From: Lolium rigidum
Taxonomy: Eukaryota > Streptophyta > Magnoliopsida > Poales > Poaceae
Assembly (NCBI RefSeq): GCF_022539505.1
Contig: NC_061512.1
Location: 246,342,510-246,406,509, forward strand
Direction of reading: 5' to 3'
DNA: 64,000 nucleotides
The first letter of the stretch is position 1. Each line of letters starts with the position of its first letter. The position numbers and the translations under genes are program-made. Below, one piece after another: positions 20,941-31,847 of the stretch. The notes under the pieces are model-generated. The model had not been told where the DNA came from and did no database searches. It saw nothing but the letters and a program-made list of their open reading frames with translations.

Positions 20941-22254
20941 TTAACAGCGGATGGACATTGAGTATGTATGACAGCTAACTCAAATACACATGATTGAAGA
21001 TCGTTGTAGGCACATCGTCGACCTTGTCCCAGCCTGCGCCCAGTTCACACATATAGTACTACTCAACAAGTCACTGAACAATCAGATGCAGACAGCCTAA
21101 ACCTACCAGCTCAATTAACAAACACACCAAGGACCAAACCCAGCCAATCAATCCATCAGCAGCACTCACCAACTAATCCACAAGAGAATCGGTCTTGTTC
21201 CCAACCGCAACACCAAAAATTCCATCCTCTGCATATAATAAATAAGTAACAGCGATGATGCAAACTTTGACAGGCTAAACACAAGAGGCGATCAATGAGA
21301 ACCACAGCCAGCAACCATTCAACCATGCTTGAGATGAATGAACACGCAGCAGTGCAGCACGAACTGGACCACGTAGAAGACAGCACCACATGGTGGTCGA
21401 TCGCATTACCACCTACACATTCAGCTGCTGCTGCTTCTGAAAATGGAGTCATTGGTTAGTACCATGTAGGGAGGACCCCCATCAGCTGTTATTGTGCGGA
21501 TGCAGAAGGGGGCCTGACCTGCCTGGTGAGGAAAGGGAACATCAGAGCCGAATCATGGAACCAGGCCGAGATCCAAACGGGATGGATGCACCAAAATGAC
21601 AACAGCAGTATTCATACCTGAACATGGCTGATGCTCCAAAACGGGGATCATCATGATAGGAAAACTACAAAGATCAAGCTGGCTAGATCACAATGCATAC
21701 GCATGGAAGTTCCAAATCGAGACCGCCGATGTGGTACTGCATACAGAAAGCGCAATGCCACAATAGAGTCCTTCCATTCCTGAAATAATGTGGAGGGTAC
21801 GAACCATGCATAGGAAGATGCAACAGGTTCATATACACATGCAAAAGGAGACATAAAGAGCTAATTAAATATCTGTACATTGCTTGTTGTCTTCCGGCTG
21901 AAAGAAACTTCGTCCAGTTGAACTAATTAACAATTTACAGGGTACATTGCTGACAAAAATGGCTCAACCCGTGAACCGTGGCTAACCTAGGTTTGATTTT
22001 CAACTGTATTACATATCTAAATTCATACCATCAAGATTATCCTTTTTATTTGTTCTTCCAAATATAGATCAACACGCCAATGTAATTTCTCAAATTGCCA
22101 CCACAGTTCGATGTAGTATGCAATAATTGCAACTTTGGGTTAAACCACTATGTTGCTTGGACGAAAGGATCCTGCCTAATTCTTAAGAGGCCTGACAGAG
22201 AGCATACATTACTGCAGGAAGATTGCAGCCGGAACTGGAAAATACGTTGGTGAA

Positions 22255-22632
22255 CCTGGGAGCAAGCGCACCCTATACTAAAAAAAAATTAGTAATTCAG
22301 AGAAAGGTCAAAAAAATTCAAATCTTTTTAGGAATCAAAGATGATCATGTATTGTACTCGTATACGAAAGATTCACCATGGAATAATTTCTCTTGTTTCC
22401 TGGGTGAAAAAAAAGACTTGAAGGTCCTATATTAAAGTACTATTCACGCTATATTCATCATAGATTTGTTTTTTTTGGGTGAAGTCAATGTGAATCATTT
22501 CTTGCCCAAACAATTTTATACGAGTACAATACTGAATTATCTTTCATTCCCAAAAGGATTCAATTTTTTTTTACTTTATTTGAAATTACTACATTTTTGG
22601 AGTATATAGGGTGCACCTGCACCTGAGAGCAC
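22255..22632. mobile_element. MITE-like imperfect inverted repeat, ~380 bp
   Basis: The left arm (gcgcaccctatacta..., tattgtactcgtat near 22351, gggtgaaaaa near 22402) is matched in inverted order by the right arm (tttgggtgaag near 22475, atacgagtacaatac near 22518, tatagggtgcac ending ~22616). Arms are about 160 bp and diverged. The element is foldback-like with no coding capacity. Exact ends and target duplication were not resolved. Confidence 0.6.
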
Positions 22633-22985
22633 AAAGTGCGGGTCAGATTGCAGCCTTGTTAGTTTGTGTATAGCAAAATCTTTAGGAACAGTACTTCTAC
22701 CAGTTGTTGGCTTTGATTCGACTGAAAATCAGCCCTCAAGATGAAGGCAGGCAAGCACTAAATGTTGTCCTAAAATGTTCTACTTTTCGGTTTCTTGTCC
22801 ACCTTGATCCTAACTGTATGTTGTCATGAAAATAGACAGCCTAGAGCAGCATATGATTTGAACAGATGGAAGAAGATTATAATGATGCCACATGCAAAAA
22901 ACAGACATAATAAACAGCTAAAATGACCATACCTAGAGAGTACCGAAACAGATTGACCAGCTCGAAGAGGGTTTATATATGTAAA

Positions 22986-23238
22986 CATAAGGGGGAAATG
23001 GAAACAATTCTGGTCATAATGCTATGAAGATATGCAGATGGGAAAATGTACCTGGGGCATTGATTAGTTATCAAATATGAATCTCTGCTGCAGTTGAACG
23101 ATGACGCAATTACATAAGGGGGAAAAGGAAACAATTCTGGTCATAATGCTATGAAGATATGCAGATGAAAAAATGTACCTGGGGCATTGATTAGTTATCT
23201 AATATGAATCTCTGCTGCAGTTGAACGATGACGCAATT
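22986..23238. repeat. 127-bp tandem duplication in the ARO 3' flank
   Basis: 22986-23112 and 23113-23238 are nearly identical, starting cataagggggaaa and ending gatgacgcaatt. Only a few substitutions separate them, so the duplication is young. No known element ends are present. Confidence 0.9.
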
Positions 23239-23720
23239 AGAGCCTATAACTGCTTCTCGAGCATGAGAAGGTACTTCAACTTTTGTTGCATACATCAACT
23301 GGACAATATAGCATAATTGCAGAAACAGTCAAGCAAACCATGAGGTCATATGGAAGAAAAATGTAAGGCACTGGGGATTCATGAAATTTTCTCTGATAGA
23401 AAGGTGAAAATGTAATATACATGATACATCATTAGACCAAAGAGAGTACACGATGCTAATTAATCTCCCAAAACTATGCCACCACAAAGCAACCCAAGTT
23501 ATGTACGCGCGCGCACGCCTACAAACCCCCTCTCCCATCCAGGACATCTGAAACAAAATTACCTCCATCCATGTATCGAGAACCCAACCAACCAAAGATG
23601 CAACATCGGCCTTCGCCATGTTCGGGATCAAAAAGGGTTGAGCCAGAGTATACATAGAAGCCGCTCGATCGGTGTATATACAGTGCTCGGACATTGTAAA
23701 GAAGAAGACAGCGGGCTCCG

Positions 23721-25619
23721 CTAGTAGTAGGCTTTCGCGCCTCTGGACTGGTAGAGCTCGAGCCTGATCTTGGCCTCCGGCAACAAGGTCTCGATGGTCG
23801 GGTCCTGCATCATGTAGGCCTGCTTGGATGCCCATTCGAGCACGGTGAGGATCTCCGCCTGCGCCAGCTCCTCGCTGTCAGGGACGCTTTGCGCAATGTA
23901 GCACACAAGGGTGAGCGCGGCGAGCTGCACCGCCTGCTCCCCGAAGTAGACGAGCTGAACAAGATGCTTTGCGCCGCCGGCCTCGATGATGGCCTTGGAA
24001 TGGTCGACGCGCAGGTAGTTGTCGGTGCAGGCGAACTTGGTGAGCGCCATGGCGGCCTCCCGGGAGACGTCGGCCTCCCGCTCGTCGAGGAGTTTGACGA
24101 GCGGCGCGATGATCCGGGTCTCGGTGGCGCGGAAGGTCCTGGAGAGGCAGCCGAGCGAGACGATGCAGGGGACGAGCAGGTCGTCGTAGTCGGCCTTGTC
24201 GACGACGCGAAGGAGCTGGTCGACGACGGCGCGCGCGGCGGGCGAGGTGGGCTTGAAGGCGGAGCGGCGCAGGTCGGAGTTCTGCTCGGCGACGGCGCAG
24301 ATCTCCATGAGCGCCATGGCGGAGTTGTACTGCACCTCGCCCTCGCCCTTCTCGAGGAGGACGGCGAAGCAGAGCAGCGCCCGCGACTCGGTGATGCTCT
24401 TGCAGATGGCCGCGTTGCCCTTGGCGAGCTGCCAGAGGGCTTTCGCGGCGTTGGCCTTCATGTAGGCTTTCGTCTCCGGGTCCTCCAGGTCCCTGCCCCT
24501 GGCGGCGGATCCGGAGAGCGAGGTGGAGTTGTGCTGCTTGGATCCGGTGGATCCGCCGTTGCTGCCGATGCTCTTGGTGAGGTTGTTCGATGTCGTGGCC
24601 ATGGTGGACTGCATCACGAGGCTGTGCATCTCGGTCTTGCTCTGGGAGCCAGCGCCGGCAGAGAGCAAGTCCGGCACAGCACCGCCGTTGATGTTCTTCT
24701 TGTCCATGACGACGGAATGTATGGACAACTTGGATGTGACGGCGTACTTGGAGTGCTCCTGGACGGTCTCGAACGCGAGGTGCCCGACGAGCAAGCGAAT
24801 GACGTTGTGCTGCGCGAAGGCGTCCTGGCACTTGGGGTGGTTAGCAGCGAGCTCAGAGACAGCCCAGGCCACCATGGCCTGGACCTTCATGGGCCCGTCC
24901 TTGAGCACCTTCGCAAACGCCGCACACGCCCCCGCCAGCACGATCTGCTCGACGCACTCGGGGTCGCGGCCGAGGAGGCCGATGGCGAGGGCCGCGCTCT
25001 CCTGCCCCTCGGGGCGGCCCTCCTTGACGAGCCTGAGCAGCGGCGGCACCCCGTCCTCCTCGATGATGAGCTTGGAGTAGCGGTCCGAGTCGCGGGCGAG
25101 CGACACGAGGCTGGCGGCGGCGTCGGCGCGCGCGTCGAGGTCGCCGGTGTAGAGGACGGCGATCTGCTCCCAGATGAGGAAGAGGATGGGCTCGTTCTGC
25201 GCGATGGGGGGCAGCCCGATGTGCGCGTCGTCGAAGTCGTCGGGGTTGGAGGAGGTGGAGGCGGACACGCGAAGCAGCCAGGAGAGGTCCCCCGTGGAGT
25301 TGTCGAGCTGGTTGGACATCTTTTTGAAGGACCCCGCCGGGATGATGGTGAAGACGCGGCGGACTAGGCCGTGCGCGCGGCACTTGTCGACGAGGGCGAG
25401 GGCCTTGTCGAGGGCTTTTTCCGTGTCGTCGAAGATGCGGCGGGCTGGGCGCTCGTAGAGGTCCGCGCGGGCCGCTTGGCGGAGGAGGGCGGCGAGGCGC
25501 TCGACCTTGGATTTGAGGTCCGTGCACTCTTGTCGGAAGGTGTAGGCCTCGTCGGCGGTCTTGATTACTTGGTCGGAGAGCTGGATCGGGCGCGCCAGGA
25601 TCTGCTTGAGGTCGTCCAT
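23721..25619 (-). CDS. ARO: ARMADILLO REPEAT ONLY (ARO) protein
   Basis: Single-exon, GC-rich gene of 632 codons. The start is ATG 25619, because the family N-terminus MDDLKQILARPIQLSDQVIK begins there and the upstream in-frame reading is low-complexity leader. The N-terminal ~190 residues are helical and family-specific (TADEAYTFRQECTDLK, LVRRVFTIIPAGSFKK). Armadillo repeats follow (DGVPPLLRLVKEG, ESAALAIGLLGRD, GAKHLVQLVYFGEQAVQLAA), split by a Ser/Thr/Asn/Gly-rich insert at about residues 340-390. In Arabidopsis, ARO1 acts in pollen tubes and ARO2-4 in root hairs, helping confine ROP GTPase signalling to polar growth sites. A similar role here is inference. The frame is intact throughout, with no break at its many CAG/CTG words, unlike the TE genes around it. 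Confidence 0.93.
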   Translation of the reverse strand: MDDLKQILARPIQLSDQVIKTADEAYTFRQECTDLKSKVERLAALLRQAARADLYERPARRIFDDTEKALDKALALVDKCRAHGLVRRVFTIIPAGSFKKMSNQLDNSTGDLSWLLRVSASTSSNPDDFDDAHIGLPPIAQNEPILFLIWEQIAVLYTGDLDARADAAASLVSLARDSDRYSKLIIEEDGVPPLLRLVKEGRPEGQESAALAIGLLGRDPECVEQIVLAGACAAFAKVLKDGPMKVQAMVAWAVSELAANHPKCQDAFAQHNVIRLLVGHLAFETVQEHSKYAVTSKLSIHSVVMDKKNINGGAVPDLLSAGAGSQSKTEMHSLVMQSTMATTSNNLTKSIGSNGGSTGSKQHNSTSLSGSAARGRDLEDPETKAYMKANAAKALWQLAKGNAAICKSITESRALLCFAVLLEKGEGEVQYNSAMALMEICAVAEQNSDLRRSAFKPTSPAARAVVDQLLRVVDKADYDDLLVPCIVSLGCLSRTFRATETRIIAPLVKLLDEREADVSREAAMALTKFACTDNYLRVDHSKAIIEAGGAKHLVQLVYFGEQAVQLAALTLVCYIAQSVPDSEELAQAEILTVLEWASKQAYMMQDPTIETLLPEAKIRLELYQSRGAKAYY

Positions 25620-26230
25620 GTTGGGTGGCGGCGGGGGGTGTGGTATGGTGCGGTGGTGGTCAACGGGCGGGCGGGCTGGCCCTCCCCTGCCGCCGGGCCG
25701 GAATGGGACGGGACGGGGGGTGTCCCGTCCGGCGGCTGGCCGGCCGGCGGGGCTGCTTCTTCTTCCTGCCTCCTCCGAATGGGGAGAGGGATTGGAGGAG
25801 GAGGAAGAGGAGCGGGGAGGGAACGGTGGTAGGGGAGTAAATTCGGTATCGGTTTTCTGCGGAGCGGAGGGACGGGGGTACTTGGGCTGGCTGGCAGGCA
25901 GCGTGCGAGCGTGCGCGTGAGCTGGAACCCGGACCGGACGCAGCGGGCGGGCGGACGGGCGGACGGCAGCAACAACAACAAGGGGGCCGTCGTCTGCTTC
26001 TCGTGTCGTCTCGTCTGGTGTGGCGGTGCGTTTCCCTCGTTTTCCCGGTGATTTTGGCGTGGTTCCGCCTACATACATCTCCGTCGTTTCCTCAGGTCTG
26101 CCTGCGCGCCGCGACAACGTGGTGGTGGTCTTGGCCATTTCCTCCCCGGCCCCTACATCTCCGCCCACGCCGGTTCTTTGCCCAGTTTTCGCTGCCATAG
26201 GTACTGTCACGTTTGGAGCCCACTCTTATT
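25620..26230 (-). promoter_or_regulatory. 5' leader and proximal promoter region of ARO
   Basis: GC-rich sequence, CT-rich on the coding strand, directly upstream of ATG 25619; the start context is accAacATGG-like. GC content drops sharply beyond ~26230, where AT-rich DNA begins, which probably marks the upstream edge of the gene island. No certain TATA box was identified. Confidence 0.5.
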
Positions 26231-26239
26231 AGCCACCTC

Positions 26240-27547
26240 TTCCTAACAATTTTTTGAAAAACTTAAATTTAAAAGATAACTGATTTTTTAATTTAAACTT
26301 GAGTATGGTTTCAATGAAATCCATCTAAACTAAACAAAACTACTCCAAGTACCAGGAGTTGTCGTCGTTGACTTCGTTCTTCCGGCACTAGCCGGGCTCG
26401 TCATTCACGACGGCGCTAGGTATGGCATTGTCGTTACGAGTGGCTTGCCTCCCAAGCTATGTGGTCGTTCACCAACTCCATCCACACCGCGTTGAAGCAC
26501 GGTGTATCCTCCATCGGCTTCGGCAGACAAAGGAAGACGTTTGGCGCCTCGAACTGCTCCTTGTCCTCGCGTTTGGGTGCGGGGTAGGAGAGGCGTACGT
26601 CGAGAGATGGACGTAGTGGACCACAGCGGCCCGAACGAGGAGGAGCTAGACGTCGTCGTCTCCTTGGTAAGCCACCGGATTGGTAGTGACATTGGCATAT
26701 CCAGCCGGGGGTCGCCCTACTAGATCTCATCGAGGAGAACCTCCAGGTTGCAGCTTGGCACAACCCATAAAAGGTGGCACCCCGGCTCGTTGTACTGTGC
26801 TATCAGCCCGATGAGTGTGTCGGGACGCGACAACTCCTCCTCCCATCACACCTGGAAGTTGTTGGCCCACCAACCGTCGTTACCCATGGGCCGCCACGTT
26901 AGGCACCCTGACATCGTGCATCCGTGGTTGTGGGTCTCCTGCTACCCCTCGTCGTTGCCCACCATGGGCTCCAGCGAGATGGCCACGCCGTTCATCGCCA
27001 TCCGCTGCTACTTGGCAAGCGCATGTCCATCAGGGCTAGGTACCCAACACACTACAAGGCCAACGACTAGGTGATGGTGAGGTTATCGCGCCCAAATCCG
27101 TCTACGGCCGCGCCTTCGGCACGCGGTGGCTCAACATGACGACTGCTATGGTACTTGGTGCTAGGGTTTTGGATGAGGCGAGAGTGTGCACCCATATTTA
27201 ACATCAGATGAAGGCGAGGCGCGATGGAACGCATTAACGCTGGCTCTATCCAGCCACGCCACGTCTCCATCGCGACGAGACGCCTCCCAACGCCCGCCTA
27301 GGAAACATGTGGTGCCATTACTAGACCAGAGGTTGGCGACGATGTAAATGACAAAGAAAATAGCCGTGTTGCCCCCTGTGTCATGACACGGCTGGCCTAC
27401 CACTCGCCACATCACCAATGCATTACGTCCGACGCTTGCAAGAAACTCTGTCAAGTGAGGATGGCCTTGGGACGCCGAACATGGGACTATTGGATCGCAT
27501 GACAGACCAAAATGTCCTTTGAAGCTCCGAAAAGTTTTGAAGATGTT
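26240..27547. other. Intergenic, short decayed frames only
   Basis: Several overlapping 60-110 codon frames on both strands, none with recognisable motifs. On the minus strand a TATA-like ttaaatatgg (about 27200) precedes an aaaccctagcac leader and a short frame near 27140, which looks like the 5' end of a lost gene or TE. No product is claimed. Confidence 0.4.
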
Positions 27548-27772
27548 TTAGACTAGCCACAATGGGAGTATCATAAGTAGTATCATGCATGCCATGTTGG
27601 CAAAAATCTGATGTGGCACACCAATTAATGAGGTGAGAGATGAGAGTGGTATCATGATATGATATAGTATCATAGCACGTAAAACTAGAAAACTTAATGG
27701 CAAACACATTATGTACACACATTTGCATTGAGATTCTACAAAACATTAAATATAATGATAATATGATACTAT

Positions 27773-29274
27773 TGATGTCTACGCCCCCCTCCTTTTCCTG
27801 TAGACAGTGTTGGGCCTCCAAGAGCAGAGGTTTGTAGAACAGCAGCAAGTTTTCCCTTAAGTGGATCACCCAAGGTTTATCGAACTCAGGGAGGAAGAGG
27901 TCAAAGATATCCCTCTCATGCAACCCTGCAACCACAAAGCAAGAAGTCTCTTGTGTCCCCAACACACCTAATAGGTGCACTAGTTCGGCGAAGAGATAGT
28001 GAAATACAGGTGGTATAATTAAGTAGTAGCAACGGCACCGAGAAAAGTGCTTTGCCCGGGACGATAAACAAGCGTAGTAACGCAGCGAGTAGTAACGCGG
28101 TGAAACGAGTAAACAAGCAGCGATAGCGATATTTAGGAACAAGACCTAGGGATCATACTTTCACTAGTGGACACTCTCAACATTGATCACATAACAGAAT
28201 AGATAAATGCATACTCTACACTCTTGTTGGATGATGAACACCATTGCGTAGGATTACACGAACCCTCAATGCCGGAGTTAACAAGCTCCACAATTCAATG
28301 TTCATATTTAAATAACCTTAGAGTGCATGAAAGATCAACACGACTAAACCAAGTACTAACATAGCATGCACACTCGTCACCTTCACACTATGTAGGAGGC
28401 ATAGATCACATCAATACCATCATAGCAATAGTTAACTTCATAATCTACAAGAGATCATAATCATAGCACACGCCAAGTACTAACACGGATGCACACACTT
28501 GTCACCATTACACCGTGCGGGAGGAATAAAACTACTTTAATAACATCACTAGAGTAGCACATAGATGAATAGTGATACAAAACTCATATGAATCTCAATC
28601 ATGTAAAGCAGCTCATGAGATTATTGTATTGAGGTACATGGGAGAGAGATGAACCACATAGCTACAGCGGAGCCCTCAGCCTCGGGGTGGATTACTCCCT
28701 CCTCATCATGGAGGCGGCGATGGCGGTGAAGATGGCGGTGAAGACGGCGGTGGAGATGGCTCCGGGGGCAATTCCCCGTCCCGGCAGGGTGCCGGAACAG
28801 AGAGTTCTGTCCCCCGAATTGGAGTTTCGCGACGGTGGCGGCGCCCCTGGAGTCTTTCTGGAGTTTCGTCTATTGGTGTCGAAGTTTTAGGTCACGACGG
28901 CTTAAATAGGCGAAGAGTCGGAGTCGGAAGAGTCCCGAGGCGACGACACCATAGGGTGGGGTGACCACCCTCCAGGCCGTGCCGGCCTATGGTGAGGAGG
29001 CCCTGGGCCTCCCCACGGCTTGCCCTTCCGGCTCCGTGAGTCTTCCGGCGAAATAGAATTTACGTAATTTTTCCGGATTTTTCGAGCACTTTGGTTTTTG
29101 GGCCTTTTTCGCAATAAACAGACATAATAAACAGAAACTGGCACTGTGGCATCTTGTTAATAGGTTAGTCCAATAAATTCCATAATATGATATAAAGTGC
29201 AAGCAAAACATGTAGGTATTGTCATAAAACAAGCATGGAACATCAGAAATTATAGATACGTTGGAAACGTATCA
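27773..29274 (-). repeat. 3' LTR of element 1
   Basis: Starts tgatgtctacgcc and ends acgttggaaacgtatca. Closely matches 34721-35621 plus 48550-49149. Many of the differences between the two copies are one-base changes at CAG/CGAG-type words. Confidence 0.93.
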
Positions 29275-29292
29275 GCATCCCCAAGCTTAGTT
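29275..29292 (-). promoter_or_regulatory. Polypurine tract of element 1
   Basis: gcatccccaagcttagtt on the plus strand, i.e. aagcttggggatgc directly abutting the 3' LTR in element orientation. The same word sits at the equivalent place in elements 2 and 3. Confidence 0.75.
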
Positions 29293-31847
29293 CCTACTCG
29301 TCCTCGAGTAGGTAAACGATAAAAAGATAATTTCTGAAGTGACATGCTACCAACATAATCTTGATCATACTATTGTAAATCATATGAGATGAATGCAGCG
29401 ATTCGAAGCAATGTTAATGCAATGAGTAAATAATTAATCATATAGCAAAGACTTTTCATAAATAGTACTTTCAAGACAAGCATCAATGAGTCTTGCATAA
29501 GAGTTACTCATAAAGCAATAAATTCTTAGTAAAGACATTGAAGCAACACAATGGAAGATTAAGTTTCAGCGGTTGCTTTCAACTTGTAACATGTATATCT
29601 TATGGATAGTTGTCAATGCAAAGCGATATAACAAGTGCAATAAGCAAGTATGTAAGAATCAATGCACGATTAATACAAGTGTTTGCTTCTAAGATAGAGA
29701 GAAATGGGTAAACCGACTCAACATAAAAGTAGAAGAAAGGCCCTTCGCAGGGGAAGCATTGATTGCTATATTTGTGCTAGAGCTTTTATTTTGAAAACAA
29801 GAAACAATTTTGTCAACGGTAGTAATAAAGCATATGTATCATGTAAATTATATCTTACAAGTTGCAAGCCTCATGCATAGTATACTAATAGTGTCCGCAC
29901 CTTGTCCTAATTAGCTTGGACTACCGGAATTATCGCAATGCACATGTTTTAACCAAGTGTCACAAAGGGGTACCTCTATGCCGCCTGTACAAAGGTCTAA
30001 GGAGAAAGCTCGCATTGGATTTCTCGCTATTGATTATTCTCAACTTAGAAATCCATACCGGGACAACATAGACAACAGATAATGGACTCCTCTTTTATGC
30101 ATAAGCATGTAGCAACAATTAATTTTCTCATATGAGATTGAGGATATATGTCCAAAACTGAAACTTCCACCATGGATCATGGCTTTAGTTAGCGGCCCAA
30201 TGTTCTTCTCTAACAATATGCAAGCTCTAACCATAAGGTGGTAGATCGCCCTTACTTCAGACAAGACGAACATGCATAGCAACTCACATGATATTCAACA
30301 AAGAGTAGTTGATGGCGTCCCCAGGAACATGGTTATCGCACAACAAGCAACTTAATAAGAGATAAAGTGCATAAGTACATATTCAATACCACAATAGTTT
30401 TTAAGCTATTTTTTCCATGAGCTATATATTGCAAAGGTAGAGGATAGAAATTTAAAGGTAGCACTTCAAGCAATTTACTTTGGAATGGCGGAGAAATACC
30501 ATGTAGTAGGTAGGTATGGTGGACACAAATGGCATAGTGGTTGGCTCAAGTATTTTGGATGCATGAGAAGTATTCCCTCTCGATACAAGGCTTAGGCTAG
30601 CAAGGTTGTTTGAAGCAAACACAAGCATAAACTAGTACATCAAAACTTACATAAAAGACATATTACAAGCATTATAAGACTATACATCGTCTTCCTTGTT
30701 GTTCAAACACCTCACTAGAAAATATCTAGACTCTAGAGAAACCACTCATGCAAACCAAATTTTAACAAGCTCTATGTATTTCTTCACTAATAGGTGCAAA
30801 GTATATGATGCAAGAGCCTAAAAAAGAGCACAACAATTGCTAAGTATCAAGTTATTCAAGACATCATACCAATTACTACATGTAGCATTTTCTGTTTCCA
30901 ACCATATAACAATTAACGAAGCAGTTTCAACCTTCGCCATGAACATTAAAAGCTAAGAACACATGTGTTCATACGAACCAGCGGAGCGTGTCTCTCTCCC
31001 ACACAAGCATTTATTCAAACAAGAACAAAAACAAGAAACATACAGACGCTCCAAGTAAAGTACATAAGATGTGACCGAATAAAAATATAGTTTCAAGAGA
31101 AGGAACCTGATAATTTGTCGATGAAGAAGGGGATGCCTTGGGCATCCCCAAGCTTAGATGCTTGAGTCTTATTGAAATATGCAGGGATGAACCACCGGGG
31201 CATCCCCAAGCTTAGACTTTTCACTCTTCTTGATCGTAGTATATCATCCTCCTCTCTTGACCCTTGAAAACTTCCTCCACACCAAACTCGAAACAACTCA
31301 TTAGAGGGTTAGTGCATAATCAAAAATTCACATGTTCAGAGGTGACACAATCATTCTTAACACTTCTGGACATTGCTCAAAGCTACTGGAAGTCAATGGA
31401 ACAAAGAAATCCATCCCACATAGCAAAAGAAGCAATGCGAAATAAAATGCAGAATCTGTCAAAACAGAACAGTCCGTAAAGACGAATTTTATTGAGGCAC
31501 CAGACTTGCTCAAATGAAAATGCTCAAATTGAATGAAAGTTGCGTACATATCTGAGGATCACTCACGTAAATTTGCATAATTTTCTGAGTTACCTACAGA
31601 GAATTTTGCCCAGATTCGTGACAGCAAAGAAATCTGTTTCTACGCAGTAATCCAAATCTAGTATGAACCTTACTATCAACGACTTTACTTGGCACAACAA
31701 AACACAAAACTAAGATAAGGAGAGGTTGCTACAGTAGTAAAAAACTTCCAAGACACAAATATAAAACAAAGTACTGTAGCAAAAATACACATGGGTTATC
31801 TCCCAAGAAGTTCTTTCTTTATGGCCATTAAGATGGGCTCAGCAATT
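29293..31847 (-). other. Non-coding internal region of element 1, downstream of gag
   Basis: About 2.5 kb of AT-rich sequence that would normally encode pol, but no reverse transcriptase or integrase motif is present in any frame. Two extra polypurine-like words (ccccaagctt at 31146 and 31204) lie near its gag-proximal end. Confidence 0.7.

Larger units (their letters stand above)
20940..23720 (-). other. 3' flank of the ARO gene, possible non-coding transcript
   Basis: No protein-coding frame is supported. Composition is less AT-rich and less repetitive than the TE blocks. On the minus strand several CAG/GTA-type donor-like words occur (tacctg complements near 21616 and 23051, and atacctag near 22931). 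These would fit an extended or spliced 3' transcript of ARO, but that is speculative. Confidence 0.3.

Noticed and set aside
23889..25367. A 492-codon plus-strand frame opposite ARO
   Set aside because: It is a shadow of the GC-rich ARO codons, Gly/Val/Glu-rich and without motifs. The minus strand encodes a clear armadillo protein.
25620..26210. Extension of ARO by 197 codons to an upstream in-frame start
   Set aside because: The extension is low-complexity Pro/Ser/Arg-rich sequence in the leader. The family N-terminus begins at ATG 25619.
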